A DNA stretch of 64,000 nt from Phaeovulum vinaykumarii (GCF_900156695.1 NZ_FTOM01000002.1:1-64000); one strand, 5' to 3'. Counted from the stretch's first letter, positions 1-6,504 are shown. Program-made: numbers and translations. The notes: generated from the sequence alone by a model not told the origin.

Positions 1-102
1 GCGCTGGCCACGATGGTGGGCGCGCTGGCGCAGGCCAGGGAAGCCGGGATCGACGGCGCCACCCTGCAAGACGCGCTGTCCTTCATCGACTGGGCGGACT
101 GA
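1..102 (+). CDS. C-terminal end of an unidentified protein (5' end outside window)
   Basis: An open frame enters from the left edge and stops at TGA 100-102, leaving 33 residues that end in Phe-Ile-Asp-Trp-Ala-Asp. No domain is recognisable in so short a tail. The stop is followed after one base by the ATG of the next small frame, so the two are probably co-transcribed. The neighbourhood (zinc-ribbon proteins, transposon debris) suggests prophage or integrated-element DNA, but that is inference from context only. Confidence 0.4.
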   Translation, partial: ALATMVGALAQAREAGIDGATLQDALSFIDWAD

Positions 103-103
103 C

Positions 104-262
104 ATGCTCCAGCTTCTCCCGCATCTGATCAATCGCAAGGACGGGCGGGCACGCGATGCCCGACGGGGCCGCCTGGGCGAGGCGCGCTATAACGCCTTGG
201 CCAAGGAATTGGGCCGCGTGATCCGGCTGGCGTTTCAGGCGGGCGCGACTGGCAGCCTGTGA
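104..262 (+). CDS. Small hypothetical protein, 52 aa
   Basis: An ATG one base after the preceding stop opens a basic 52-residue frame rich in Arg and Ala. It is too short to match a family by eye. The TGA at 260-262 is in the same frame as the following 278-595 frame, with no other stop between them. The two could therefore be halves of one gene split by a nonsense mutation, or two genes placed end to end. The first option is supported by the clear decay of the next gene downstream. Function is not known. Confidence 0.35.
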   Translation: MLQLLPHLINRKDGRARDARRGRLGEARYNALAKELGRVIRLAFQAGATGSL

Positions 263-277
263 GATCTCGAAGGGCCT

Positions 278-595
278 TTGCGGGCGGGCATCCGCTTGCA
301 GGGCTGGCGCTGGGCCGAGGCTGACAAGGTGGCGCGGGAAGTGCTCGAAGACGCCTTCCGCATCGCCGGGGCGCTTGTGCACCCGACATGGAACGAGGGG
401 CAACCGGAATGGACCATCGAAGCCGGAACACTGATCAAGCGGACCCGCTGCGCGAACTGCGGCAAGGAACTGCCCGAGGGACATTTCAAGTTTTGCGAGA
501 CGCGATGCCAGAACAGCTACAACAAGCGCCTTGGCCGTTTGCGCTCTGCGCAGGAAGACGAGGCGGTTCGGATGGCGGTTCAATATGACTTCTGA
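278..595 (+). CDS. Zinc-ribbon-like hypothetical protein, 105 aa
   Basis: The frame starts at TTG 278 with an AAGG-type ribosome site at about 269-273; no ATG is available after the in-frame TGA at 260-262. The C-terminal half carries a four-cysteine cluster (Cys-Ala-Asn-Cys, then Cys-x3-Cys about 17 residues later) typical of a treble-clef or zinc-ribbon fold. The N-terminal half (a Gly-Trp-Arg-Trp segment, then a helix) is unassigned. The gene overlaps the start of the next zinc-ribbon gene by 11 bp, so the two are probably translated together. It may be the second half of a longer protein whose first half is 104-262. The role is unknown; phage or mobile-element origin is inferred from context. 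Confidence 0.45.
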   Translation: MRAGIRLQGWRWAEADKVAREVLEDAFRIAGALVHPTWNEGQPEWTIEAGTLIKRTRCANCGKELPEGHFKFCETRCQNSYNKRLGRLRSAQEDEAVRMAVQYDF

Positions 596-981
596 CCTGG
601 ACATGCGGCGGCTGTGCGAATGGTGCGGCAAGGAACTGGCAGAGGATCGGCCCGCTTGGACGCTCTGTTACGACACCAAGTGCAGGAACGCTGCGAACTA
701 TGAGTTGGAACGGGTGGCGCGAATCGAGGCCAAGGCCAAGCGCCCCCGTGCCCAGAGTGCGGCGCTCCGATATCTGCCGAGACAGACGGGCATCAGATTT
801 TTGCTAGAAGCGGTGCTATTTCAAGGCCGATGCGCGGCGGGTAAAGGCGAAGCTCAGGGCGAAGCTGCCCGAGCGAACTTGTCGGGTCTGCGCCACGGTG
901 TTCCAGCCGTCAAAGCCTTCCCAGAAACATTGCAGCCCGGCTTGCGCTCTGTCTCACACGCGATACTGCAAGGGCGGCTGA
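585..981 (+). pseudogene. Triple zinc-ribbon protein gene, broken by two frameshifts and a nonsense codon
   Basis: From ATG 585 the product has a first Cys-x2-Cys...Cys-x3-Cys unit (Cys-Glu-Trp-Cys near residue 10). A second unit (Cys-Pro-Glu-Cys) is readable only after restoring one base in the C run at 743-747. A third unit (Cys-Arg-Val-Cys...Cys-Ser-Pro-Ala-Cys) is readable only after restoring one base in the T run at 798-802; that frame also contains TAG at 805-807, and it ends at TGA 979-981. Three evenly spaced cysteine clusters across three frames show that one gene was present and is now damaged. Both breaks lie in homopolymers, so sequencing error is possible for the shifts, but the TAG is a separate lesion. 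Confidence 0.6.
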
Positions 982-1077
982 CCTGCGCGCGCGTGGGCGC
1001 TCTGTGCCCTCGCCGTCACTGTCCACCGTGGACAGCGAGCCTCCGGCTGACCTGTGCCCCCGGTGTGCCCCCAAAGC

Positions 1078-1104
1078 AAAACCCCGCCGAGTGGCGGGGC
1101 TTTG
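1078..1104 (+). terminator. Intrinsic terminator (bidirectional hairpin)
   Basis: CCCCGCC (1082-1088) pairs with GGCGGGG (1093-1099) around a GAGT loop, preceded by AAAA and followed by CTTT. It fits termination of the zinc-ribbon gene on the + strand and could also work on the - strand. Confidence 0.6.
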
Positions 1105-1249
1105 TGCTTCGTAGGTCTTTGTTTGGGAAGAGGCACGTAGTTCTGCTTCTCGGGGTCAAATTTTCCCTTTAAAATCAGTGTGGCGAAATCCCGGCGAGAC
1201 GCTTGGGCTGCCTTTTTCGTCAGATAGGTTTGCCTCTCGGCGGTCATCA

Positions 1250-1273
1250 AAAAGCCGACCCGAAGGTCGGCTT
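1250..1273 (-). terminator. Intrinsic terminator after the tni remnant
   Basis: On the - strand AAGCCGACC (1273-1265) pairs perfectly with GGTCGGCTT (1260-1252) around a TTCG tetraloop and runs into a T tract. It lies 23 bp past the stop of the tniQ remnant and would end the tnsA-tniA-tniQ transcript. Confidence 0.75.
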
Positions 1274-1295
1274 CTGACGCGGAAATCGTCTCGCT

Positions 1296-1568
1296 CTAGA
1301 TCACGTCGCACCATCTGAAGAACCGCTGGCATTTGTCTCCGATCCGCAGCGGACGGACGCCGTAACGATAGAGTTCCTTGCTCAGATTGGCCGCGTCGCG
1401 ATTGCGGCTGCCGGCCAGCTCCGTCAGGGAGACGTGGTTCTTTCGGAAATCGTCCACGCTCTTGGCACAGACCACACGCCACCTGCGATGCTTCGCGTCG
1501 GAGAAAGGCAAGATGTGGTCGATATGCCCGTGCTCCAGAAGGGCGCGAATGGTGCGCGTATCGGTTTT
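1296..1568 (-). pseudogene. TniQ/TnsD-like protein, C-terminal remnant
   Basis: About 90 residues remain, ending at TAG 1298-1296. They resemble the C-terminal helix-turn-helix part of alphaproteobacterial TniQ proteins: a Leu-Leu-Glu-His-Gly-His segment, a Val-Asp-Asp-Phe segment, then Val-Ser-Leu-Thr-Glu-Leu and a terminal Arg-Trp-Cys-Asp. TniQ proteins help choose the target in Tn5053/Tn7-type transposition. The N-terminal zinc-finger part is absent, and the frame joins directly to the truncated tniA at about 1570. The identification rests on pattern memory and gene order, so it is moderately secure. Confidence 0.5.
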
Positions 1569-2226
1569 CCTTGATCGCCTGTGTCTTCGTCGGTCGCTGC
1601 GTGTCGGCATAGGTCTCGATGACCTGGTTCATCAGGGCCTCGGAACGGGGGCACCATCGCGGGGCCTTGTTGCCTGACCTGTGGGTTTCCGGGATGAGTG
1701 CCAAGGCGGAAAAGCCAGCTTTCTCGTACTTGCGGACCCATTGGAACAGCGTCCAGCTCCCCGGCATCTGTCGCGTCACGATGTCGGTTCCGGGCTTTGC
1801 CGGTCTGCGGGTTTCCGGCGTTTCCCCGAGGAGGCGCTGTACCTCTTCCGACAGCTTCGCACGTCCCCGCGCGAAGCCGTCATGGGTCCGATTGATGTCG
1901 CCGGCCGCGGAAAGCGTCAGGAACGCATCACAAACGGCTTTCCGCCAGAGTGTCAGGCGCCTGACCTTGGGCGGCAATTCGTTGATCTGATGGACAGGCT
2001 GACCGCGACGTGCTTCCTGCGCCGCCAGATCAAAATATGCCGGGTAATAGCTGGTGTCGGGGCGCCGCATCAGCTGGGAAAGCTCATCGTTCGAGAATGT
2101 CTCGGTGATCCCCGGCTGACCGACACGCTCAAAAATACCGCCACTGCCGGTGATCTCCACCGGCCGCATGGCGACGCCTGCTGTCGTGATCATGTCGGAC
2201 TTCGAAAAACGGAAGCGAATGGTCAT
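1569..2226 (-). pseudogene. tniA: TniA/TnsB-like transposase, N-terminal part only
   Basis: The frame starts at ATG 2226, overlapping the stop of the tnsA-like gene by ATGA, with GGAGGTGG just upstream. About 219 residues remain. Residues 80-205 look like the helix-turn-helix linker region of TniA/TnsB transposases (a Trp-Thr-Leu-Phe-Gln-Trp-Val-Arg motif, then Pro-Glu-Thr-His-Arg-Ser-Gly-Asn). The DDE catalytic domain that should follow is missing. At about 1570 the sequence changes frame and becomes the end of a TniQ-like protein. One deletion would have removed the tniA 3' part, all of tniB and the tniQ 5' part, so the element cannot move by itself. Confidence 0.6.
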
Positions 2227-2723
2227 TGCGCCACCTCCGTCAGTTGGGGGCGGGCTTTCGCAAGTCTGCGCGCGGCATCTGCAGCCTTGGCACGGTCGAT
2301 ATGCTGCTCGGTGACGAGCAGCACCCGGTCGGCAAACCGCTTCGAAACGGCCGCAGTGATGTTTTCCAGCTGAAAGACGAAGTTGAGGTGGAGCACCCGC
2401 GACATCGGCTTGATCGCCACTGCAATGCGCTCCCCGCTCGTCAGTGTGATCAGGAAGTCGAAGACGTGGTGCGCAGGACGGCCATCGGTGCCGGGAAAGG
2501 AGACGGCCGGTGGCTGTTCCTGAATGTGGTGAACGTCGCCGCGCACCAGCATGAGGCACAGGAAGGCGTATTCGAGCGCACTCTCGAACTGGATGGTGCG
2601 CGGGGGCGGAAAGCCCGGGAGGGCTGCCACCATCGAGCCGCGCAGGCTTCCCTTGGAGCGGCGCGCAATCGGTCGGGTCGCGTGGCTCGGTTCCGGCCCG
2701 CGGTAGATCAGGTTCTGTTTCAT
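2223..2723 (-). CDS. TnsA-like endonuclease of a degenerate Tn7-like element
   Basis: This 166-residue protein has the layout of a restriction-type nuclease of the TnsA family: Glu47 (Phe-Glu-Ser-Ala-Leu-Glu), Asp89 (Val-Phe-Asp-Phe) and Lys105 (Val-Ala-Ile-Lys) form the expected E...D...x-K active site. TnsA makes the 5' cuts that allow cut-and-paste transposition with TnsB. The frame is intact from ATG 2723 and overlaps the tniA start by ATGA (2226-2223), so the two were translationally coupled. It is shorter than classical TnsA (about 270 aa) and seems to lack the C-terminal winged-helix domain. It is probably inactive in transposition because its partner is truncated. Confidence 0.6.
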   Translation of the reverse strand: MKQNLIYRGPEPSHATRPIARRSKGSLRGSMVAALPGFPPPRTIQFESALEYAFLCLMLVRGDVHHIQEQPPAVSFPGTDGRPAHHVFDFLITLTSGERIAVAIKPMSRVLHLNFVFQLENITAAVSKRFADRVLLVTEQHIDRAKAADAARRLAKARPQLTEVAQ

Positions 2724-2820
2724 GGTGATCGGAGCGCACCTTTCCCGTGTCTTCGGCCCACCGGGGCCGAAGACAGGAGGGCGCGATCTCTCCCTTTATG
2801 TGAATGAGTTGAGCTGCCCC

Positions 2821-2838
2821 GCCGGACGGCTGTCCGGC
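2821..2838. repeat. Perfect 7-bp hairpin GCCGGAC/GTCCGGC
   Basis: GCCGGAC (2821-2827) and GTCCGGC (2832-2838) flank GGCT. There is no T tract. It lies between the tnsA-like gene and the Ner-like gene; its role is unknown. Confidence 0.4.
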
Positions 2839-2901
2839 AGGTTGACTTTGAGACCGACTCGGGGGATGAATAAGGCGTCGGAAGAAAACGACACTCTATT
2901 C

Positions 2902-2935
2902 AAAAGGCCTTCCTGTTGGCGCAGGAGGGTCTTTT
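2902..2935 (-). terminator. Terminator after the Ner-like gene
   Basis: AAAAGGCCTTCCTG (2902-2915) and CAGGAGGGTCTTTT (2922-2935) form a long, slightly imperfect hairpin with A/T flanks on both sides. It lies 12 bp past the stop of the 2948-3208 gene and can act on either strand. Confidence 0.65.
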
Positions 2936-2947
2936 CCTTTGTAGGGG

Positions 2948-3208
2948 TCAGGTTTGGTGTCCGGTTGGCTCCTCCTCTGCTGGGTACCTGTCAGGAAAGA
3001 GGTCTTGCGGGGTCATGCCGATGGCCTCGGCCAGTGCCTTCTCGATCTTTTCGGACCTTCTGAGGCCTTGGCTCACCAACGAGACCGATGAGCGAAAGAC
3101 ATCGAGCTCGCGCACGATGGACGCAAAGGATTTGCCGCGCAGACGCAGCTCCATCTTCAGACGCTCATGAGGTGCATTGATAAAATCGGGCATCTCTTCT
3201 GCGAACAT
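2948..3208 (-). CDS. Ner/Nlp-family HTH DNA-binding protein
   Basis: This 86-residue protein resembles Mu-phage Ner and the Nlp/SfsB group: a basic helix followed by a helix-turn-helix (Ser-Val-Ser-Leu-Val-Ser-Gln-Gly-Leu-Arg-Arg around residues 41-51) and the usual family ending, Ala-Glu-Ala-Ile-Gly-Met-Thr-Pro-Gln-Asp-Leu-Phe-Pro-Asp-Arg-Tyr. Ner proteins repress early transposition promoters of Mu-like elements. The gene is divergent from 3344-3835 with about 135 bp between them, and that gap contains a perfect 13-bp palindrome which is a natural candidate operator. It may have controlled the neighbouring tni operon or the divergent gene; both are inference. Confidence 0.65.
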   Translation of the reverse strand: MFAEEMPDFINAPHERLKMELRLRGKSFASIVRELDVFRSSVSLVSQGLRRSEKIEKALAEAIGMTPQDLFPDRYPAEEEPTGHQT

Positions 3209-3306
3209 GTTTTCCTGACGTCGTACCCGGAAAGGAATCAGGTACCGATTCGCGAGTCAACAAATGCTTTCCAGTTCAATGTGTTAAAAACTCCGGTGGA
3301 ATTCCC

Positions 3307-3319
3307 GACTTTGAAAGTC
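3307..3319. promoter_or_regulatory. Perfect palindrome, candidate operator
   Basis: GACTTT-G-AAAGTC is a perfect 13-bp palindrome in the gap between the divergent Ner-like and HTH genes. The word GACTTTGA also occurs at 2843-2850. Its position suits a repressor site controlling one or both genes. No protein has been shown to bind it. Confidence 0.4.
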
Positions 3320-3343
3320 ATGGGCTTCAGCTGACAACTTGAT

Positions 3344-3835
3344 GTGAGATGGAAGGTGGCGTTTCCGAAAAACTGCATCCGGGTGCATGGCGAAAACATC
3401 GTTGTCTATGACTGCGGCCATGGCCGGATCATGCATCACGCCGAACTGCTTCGGGCGATGGAACGGACGCGATCTCTGGCGCAGGTCAAAAAGGCGTTCC
3501 CGGCCAGTCGCCGAAATCTTCTGGATGTTCTGAACACGTTCGGCTTCGACTTCGATCAGTTGCTTGCAGAGCAGTTTGCCGAAGGTTTGGCGGACACGAA
3601 ACTTGCCGGGCTGCACAGGGTGGACGCGAAGTGGATTGCCAAAAAGCGTGTGACCCTTGGGCAGACGAGGCGGCCTGGGCGTCCGGCCACCGACTGTTCG
3701 GATCAGGAAGTCATCAGGGCTTACGAGAGCGCCGGAAGCTATGCCGCCGCCGCCCGTTCCATGAAACTCGACCCGCGAACATTCAGGAGGCTGTACTTTC
3801 TTGCAAGGTCTCGGACGGGCCAGAATGTCGGCTGA
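3344..3835 (+). CDS. Hypothetical protein with C-terminal HTH-like segment, 163 aa
   Basis: I do not recognise the family. The frame starts at GTG 3344; GTG 3356, preceded by GGAAG, is an equally good start. The C-terminal third has a Gly-Arg-Pro hook-like sequence followed by two helices (Ser-Tyr-Ala-Ala-Ala-Ala-Arg-Ser-Met-Lys, then Arg-Thr-Phe-Arg-Arg-Leu) that look like a Fis-type helix-turn-helix. The N-terminal part contains a Val-Val-Tyr-Asp-Cys-Gly-His-Gly segment. It is divergent from the Ner-like gene and convergent with the XRE gene at 3868-4158. A regulatory role within the mobile region is plausible but unproven. Confidence 0.5.
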   Translation: MRWKVAFPKNCIRVHGENIVVYDCGHGRIMHHAELLRAMERTRSLAQVKKAFPASRRNLLDVLNTFGFDFDQLLAEQFAEGLADTKLAGLHRVDAKWIAKKRVTLGQTRRPGRPATDCSDQEVIRAYESAGSYAAAARSMKLDPRTFRRLYFLARSRTGQNVG

Positions 3836-3867
3836 GCCGAGGGTAGAACGTTCCCGGCCTTGATGCA

Positions 3868-4158
3868 TCACTCGGACGAGGACAGAATCCGCGCGACGAC
3901 GTCGGGTTCTGCTTCGATCAGGCGTAGCAGCAGATGGGCCGCTCGATCCGGTCGTCTCCGTCCCTGTTCCCAATCTCGGATCGTACTGAGGGGAAGGCCG
4001 TAGCGTTCGGCGAAGCGGCCTTGCGACAGGTTCTGAGCCTTGCGGATCGCTGCGACGTCAACCGTGGCTGGCTCGAACACCGCGGCAGGCTCCAGCCTGC
4101 CCTCCGCCATCGCCAAGGCCTCGTTGGCACTTTTGACCAGTTCGGGTTCAATTGCCAT
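3868..4158 (-). CDS. XRE-family regulator, HigA/antitoxin-like
   Basis: This 96-residue protein has an unstructured N-terminus and a helix-turn-helix at about residues 35-90 (Ser-Gln-Gly-Arg-Phe-Ala-Glu-Arg-Tyr-Gly-Leu-Pro-Leu-Ser-Thr-Ile-Arg-Asp-Trp-Glu-Gln-Gly). This is the pattern of HigA-type antitoxins and related repressors. ATG 4158 is preferred over GTG 4167, because the latter lies inside an operator half-site. The promoter and an 8-bp inverted repeat sit directly upstream, so autoregulation is likely. No RelE/HigB-type toxin frame is present on either side, so it is an orphan antitoxin or a stand-alone regulator. Confidence 0.65.
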   Translation of the reverse strand: MAIEPELVKSANEALAMAEGRLEPAAVFEPATVDVAAIRKAQNLSQGRFAERYGLPLSTIRDWEQGRRRPDRAAHLLLRLIEAEPDVVARILSSSE

Positions 4159-4161
4159 GTT

Positions 4162-4221
4162 GTACACTCAGAGCCAGCTCGCTGAGTTTCAGAGTGTACG
4201 GCAATGCCGTATAGGCGGCAA
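4162..4221 (-). promoter_or_regulatory. Promoter and inverted-repeat operator of the XRE gene
   Basis: On the - strand TTGCCG (4221-4216) lies 17 bp from TACACT (4198-4193), a good sigma-70-type pair. The -10 box sits inside one half of the inverted repeat GAGTGTAC (4192-4199) / GTACACTC (4162-4169). Binding of the XRE protein to the repeat would cover the -10 box, which fits autorepression. Confidence 0.55.
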
Positions 4222-4299
4222 TGGGGCCGCTTCAGGATCAGGATTTCTCGTCGATCCACATCGACCCGATCCACCAGATGCCAGGACTGAACACCTGGG

Positions 4300-4404
4300 A
4301 TGCACGCGCCTGGGGAATATTCCGTGTCTGACTTGGCCGAACTCTTGTCTGTCTCCCGCCCGACCGTTTATCGCACGCTGGCGCGGCAGGGGGCGGAACG
4401 TTGA
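4300..4404 (+). pseudogene. Serine recombinase (resolvase/invertase) C-terminal HTH remnant
   Basis: An open frame ending at TGA 4402-4404 encodes the terminal helix-turn-helix of resolvase/invertase proteins: Val-Ser-Asp-Leu-Ala-Glu-Leu-Leu-Ser-Val-Ser-Arg-Pro-Thr-Val-Tyr-Arg-Thr-Leu. The catalytic serine domain of about 140 residues is absent upstream. It is a relic of a site-specific recombinase, which supports a mobile past for this region. Confidence 0.55.
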
Positions 4405-4794
4405 TGAGCGACGACCCCTTTCACCCCTCTACACTCGGCCCTGCCAGCGACAGGCGGAGTCTGCCGTGGGCACGACGGGGCGGACTGCGGACGTTCGGCC
4501 CCGTTCCCAGGCGTCGGCCGAGCTTCCCCGAACCGGACCTTCGCCGCGTCTCGACGCCGAGTCGGCCGGATCTCGGAAGTCTGGGCGGTGAGCCGCCGCT
4601 CGCTGCGTCCTAGACGAAAGGCAGCGAAGCGCAGTCAGCTTTCAGTCCAAAATAGCATCAGCTTACAAAGCAAAATAGTTAGTCCACATCAACGTACCCT
4701 GCATGGCATGGACATTCCCGCCGTAGTCAACCATGGTGCTCTCAAAGAAGGTAGAGCTTACAATTTTATAGCTCCCCAATTGGAGATGCGAAAC
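4405..4794 (+). other. Non-coding or decayed stretch leading into the DUF262-HEPN module
   Basis: No supported gene is present. The first part (to about 4615) is GC-rich with a short unconvincing frame. From about 4616 base composition becomes visibly richer in A and T, and this continues to about 6510, marking the left edge of the DUF262-HEPN module. The promoter should lie at 4650-4780; GGAG at 4782-4785 is the ribosome site for ATG 4795. I could not pick one -35/-10 pair with confidence. Confidence 0.5.
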
Positions 4795-5892
4795 ATGTCT
4801 GACGACAAGGATCAGCTTGAAGAGGTTTTGGACAAGGCGCGGCAGTTCGTAAAGACCGATTCCTACCCGATGTCGATTGGTGAAATCGTCAATATGTATG
4901 AGAACGGCGAAATAGTCTTGAGGCCCGAGTATCAGTGATATTTTCGGTGGACCGCCGAGCAAAAGTCAAAGCTAATCGAATCTATATTGATTGGCCTTCC
5001 TCTTCCCTCGATGTTCGTCGCGCAGGACGAAAAAGGGAGCTGGGAAGTTGTGGATGGCATGCAGCGTCTTTCCACTATCCTGGATTACATGGGCGCATTG
5101 CAGAAATCGGCAACGGCAAGTGAATACTATTCCGAGTTCAGCACGCTATCTGAAGACCTTTATTACCTCCCTAAATTCGAAGGAAAGAAGTGGGCCGACC
5201 TTACGCGCAGAATTCAGCTCGACTTCAGAAGAACGAAAATTCAACTAACCATCTTACTGCGCGAAACTGACCTCGATGCGAAGTTTGAGCTATTCCAGAG
5301 GCTTAATTCGGGCGGAACGGCCATTTCTGGACAAGAATTGCGAAATGCGATCATGGCGGGGAAGAACCGCGAAACACTTAAATGGTTCGAGGGCCTCTCC
5401 CAATATCCAAGTTTCATTTCCGTTTGCGGCATGTCTGAGCGTGATCTTTCGGTTCGGATGGATGTTGAGCTAGTTTTGAGATTTGTGGTATTCTTAACTG
5501 ATTTGATTGACGCGCTACCGAAGTCCAAAAGCGTAGATGTCTTCTTGACCAAATCCCTTCGGAAGATTCTTGAGGATGACCAATTCCCGCTTGCCGAGTT
5601 CGAATTCAAGTTCAAAGAAACCTTCGACGTGATTGAGAGATGTTGGGGTGAGAATGCGTTGCGTTACAAGACCTCTCCTGGAAGTGGGAAATTTTCCATT
5701 TCTTTCTTCGAGGTGGTCGCACTTGGAATCGCGCAGAATCTCGGGAACCTTCCCGCGGATGCAGATATCAAAGAAAAGATTGATGCCGTTGGCTCCACTG
5801 ATGAATTCAAGAGCTCATCCGGCAGCGGGAAAAATGCACAGCGGAGAATTCCCGAGCTTGTTGTTCTTGGACAGAAATATTTCCGCGCTTGA
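4795..5892 (+). pseudogene. DUF262 (GmrSD N-terminal type) protein gene with an in-frame TGA at codon 48
   Basis: From ATG 4795 (GGAG nine bases upstream) the frame encodes a DUF262 protein of 365 codons, interrupted only by TGA 4936-4938. The TGA falls inside the conserved motif Arg-Pro-Glu-Tyr-Gln-[stop]-Tyr-Phe-Arg-Trp, where the family has Arg (Tyr-Gln-Arg-x-Phe-x-Trp); one C-to-T change of CGA explains it. After the stop the family pattern continues unbroken: Leu-Ile-Glu-Ser-Ile-Leu-Ile-Gly-Leu-Pro-Leu-Pro, then Val-Val-Asp-Gly-Met-Gln-Arg-Leu-Ser-Thr, the ParB/Srx-like nucleotide-binding motif of GmrSD/BrxU-type proteins. The gene lies three bases before a HEPN nuclease gene, so they form one operon. 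DUF262 proteins act in defence against modified phage DNA. Here the product is inactive unless the TGA is read through or is an error. Confidence 0.7.
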
Positions 5893-5895
5893 ATC

Positions 5896-6504
5896 ATGAA
5901 TATTGAAGAGCTCCAGTCATCACTTGATAAAATTCGTGCATGGCGAAAGCTTGAGCTTTCTCAAGCGAGAAGCTTGGCAGAGCGCCACAGTTCCGCAGCG
6001 GAACTCCCCTATCTTTGTCGCGCATGGACGCTGATGATATATGCTCACTGTGATCAGGCACTGAAGCTCGTTGCAAAGAGTTATTTAGAGTATTTGTCAG
6101 ACCACCCCAGGCATGATTACAACTACAAGACTGTTTGGCTTACTTTTTTCGGGAAGGAAGCAATCCGAAGGGGTAGTGATAGTCGATTTTCCATTTGTCG
6201 CGACGACAGCGAAGAAGTACATGCATTGGTGTTGAGTAATATATCGGGCAAAGAAATATTCGATAGGGGCAACTTCTCTTACCAACAGCTTCGCTTCTTC
6301 TCAGAGTGGATCATGCAGTCGAAATTTGATCATAGAAGCTTCAAGGCCTTTTGCGGAACCTTGAAGGAAAAAAGGGATGGGATTGCGCATGGCGAAGAAG
6401 TTCTAATTCAAAATGTGTCTGACTGTATAGCTTGGCACGACCCGGCCGTGGAGCTACTTGACGCGCTGGTGGACACCACGATGGATGTGGCTGTGAGCCA
6501 TTGA
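5896..6504 (+). CDS. HEPN-domain nuclease, MAE_28990/MAE_18760-like
   Basis: This 202-residue protein has the HEPN signature Arg160-Asp-Gly-Ile-Ala-His165 (R-x4-H) in a C-terminal helix, which is the active site of HEPN ribonucleases. It also has the early helix typical of the MAE_28990/MAE_18760 group (Arg-Ala-Trp-Thr-Leu-Met-Ile-Tyr-Ala-His, then Tyr-Leu-Glu-Tyr-Leu). ATG 5896 lies three bases after the DUF262 stop with no strong ribosome site of its own, so translation probably depends on ribosomes finishing the first gene. Such HEPN proteins are found as partners of DUF262 proteins in defence loci. If translation really ends at codon 48 of the first gene, synthesis of this possible toxin may also fall. 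The base composition is AT-richer than both flanks, a sign of transfer. Confidence 0.75.
   Translation: MNIEELQSSLDKIRAWRKLELSQARSLAERHSSAAELPYLCRAWTLMIYAHCDQALKLVAKSYLEYLSDHPRHDYNYKTVWLTFFGKEAIRRGSDSRFSICRDDSEEVHALVLSNISGKEIFDRGNFSYQQLRFFSEWIMQSKFDHRSFKAFCGTLKEKRDGIAHGEEVLIQNVSDCIAWHDPAVELLDALVDTTMDVAVSH

Larger units (their letters stand above)
982..1295. other. Intergenic stretch with two terminators, no gene
   Basis: No coding frame with recognisable features is present between the zinc-ribbon pseudogene and the tniQ remnant. The stretch holds two hairpins listed separately and an AT-richer patch near 1150-1185 that could be a decayed transposon end. No clear inverted-repeat partner for it was found on the other side of the tni genes. 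Confidence 0.5.

Noticed and set aside
1156-2739. One 527-codon open frame on the - strand
   Set aside because: Only codons from ATG 2226 to about 1570 look like TniA. The first 171 codons shadow the tnsA-like gene and the last part shadows the tniQ remnant.
1130-3300. Terminal inverted repeats of the Tn7-like element
   Set aside because: Several AT-rich words (near 1150, 2840 and 3280) look end-like, but no matching long repeats could be established by eye.
4405-4613. Short frame of about 70 codons before the DUF262 gene
   Set aside because: Composition is Arg/Pro/Ser-rich as expected for random GC-rich frames, and no motif or ribosome site supports it.
4936-4938. TGA as a selenocysteine codon
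   Set aside because: The family has Arg at this position, and no SECIS-like hairpin is evident just downstream.
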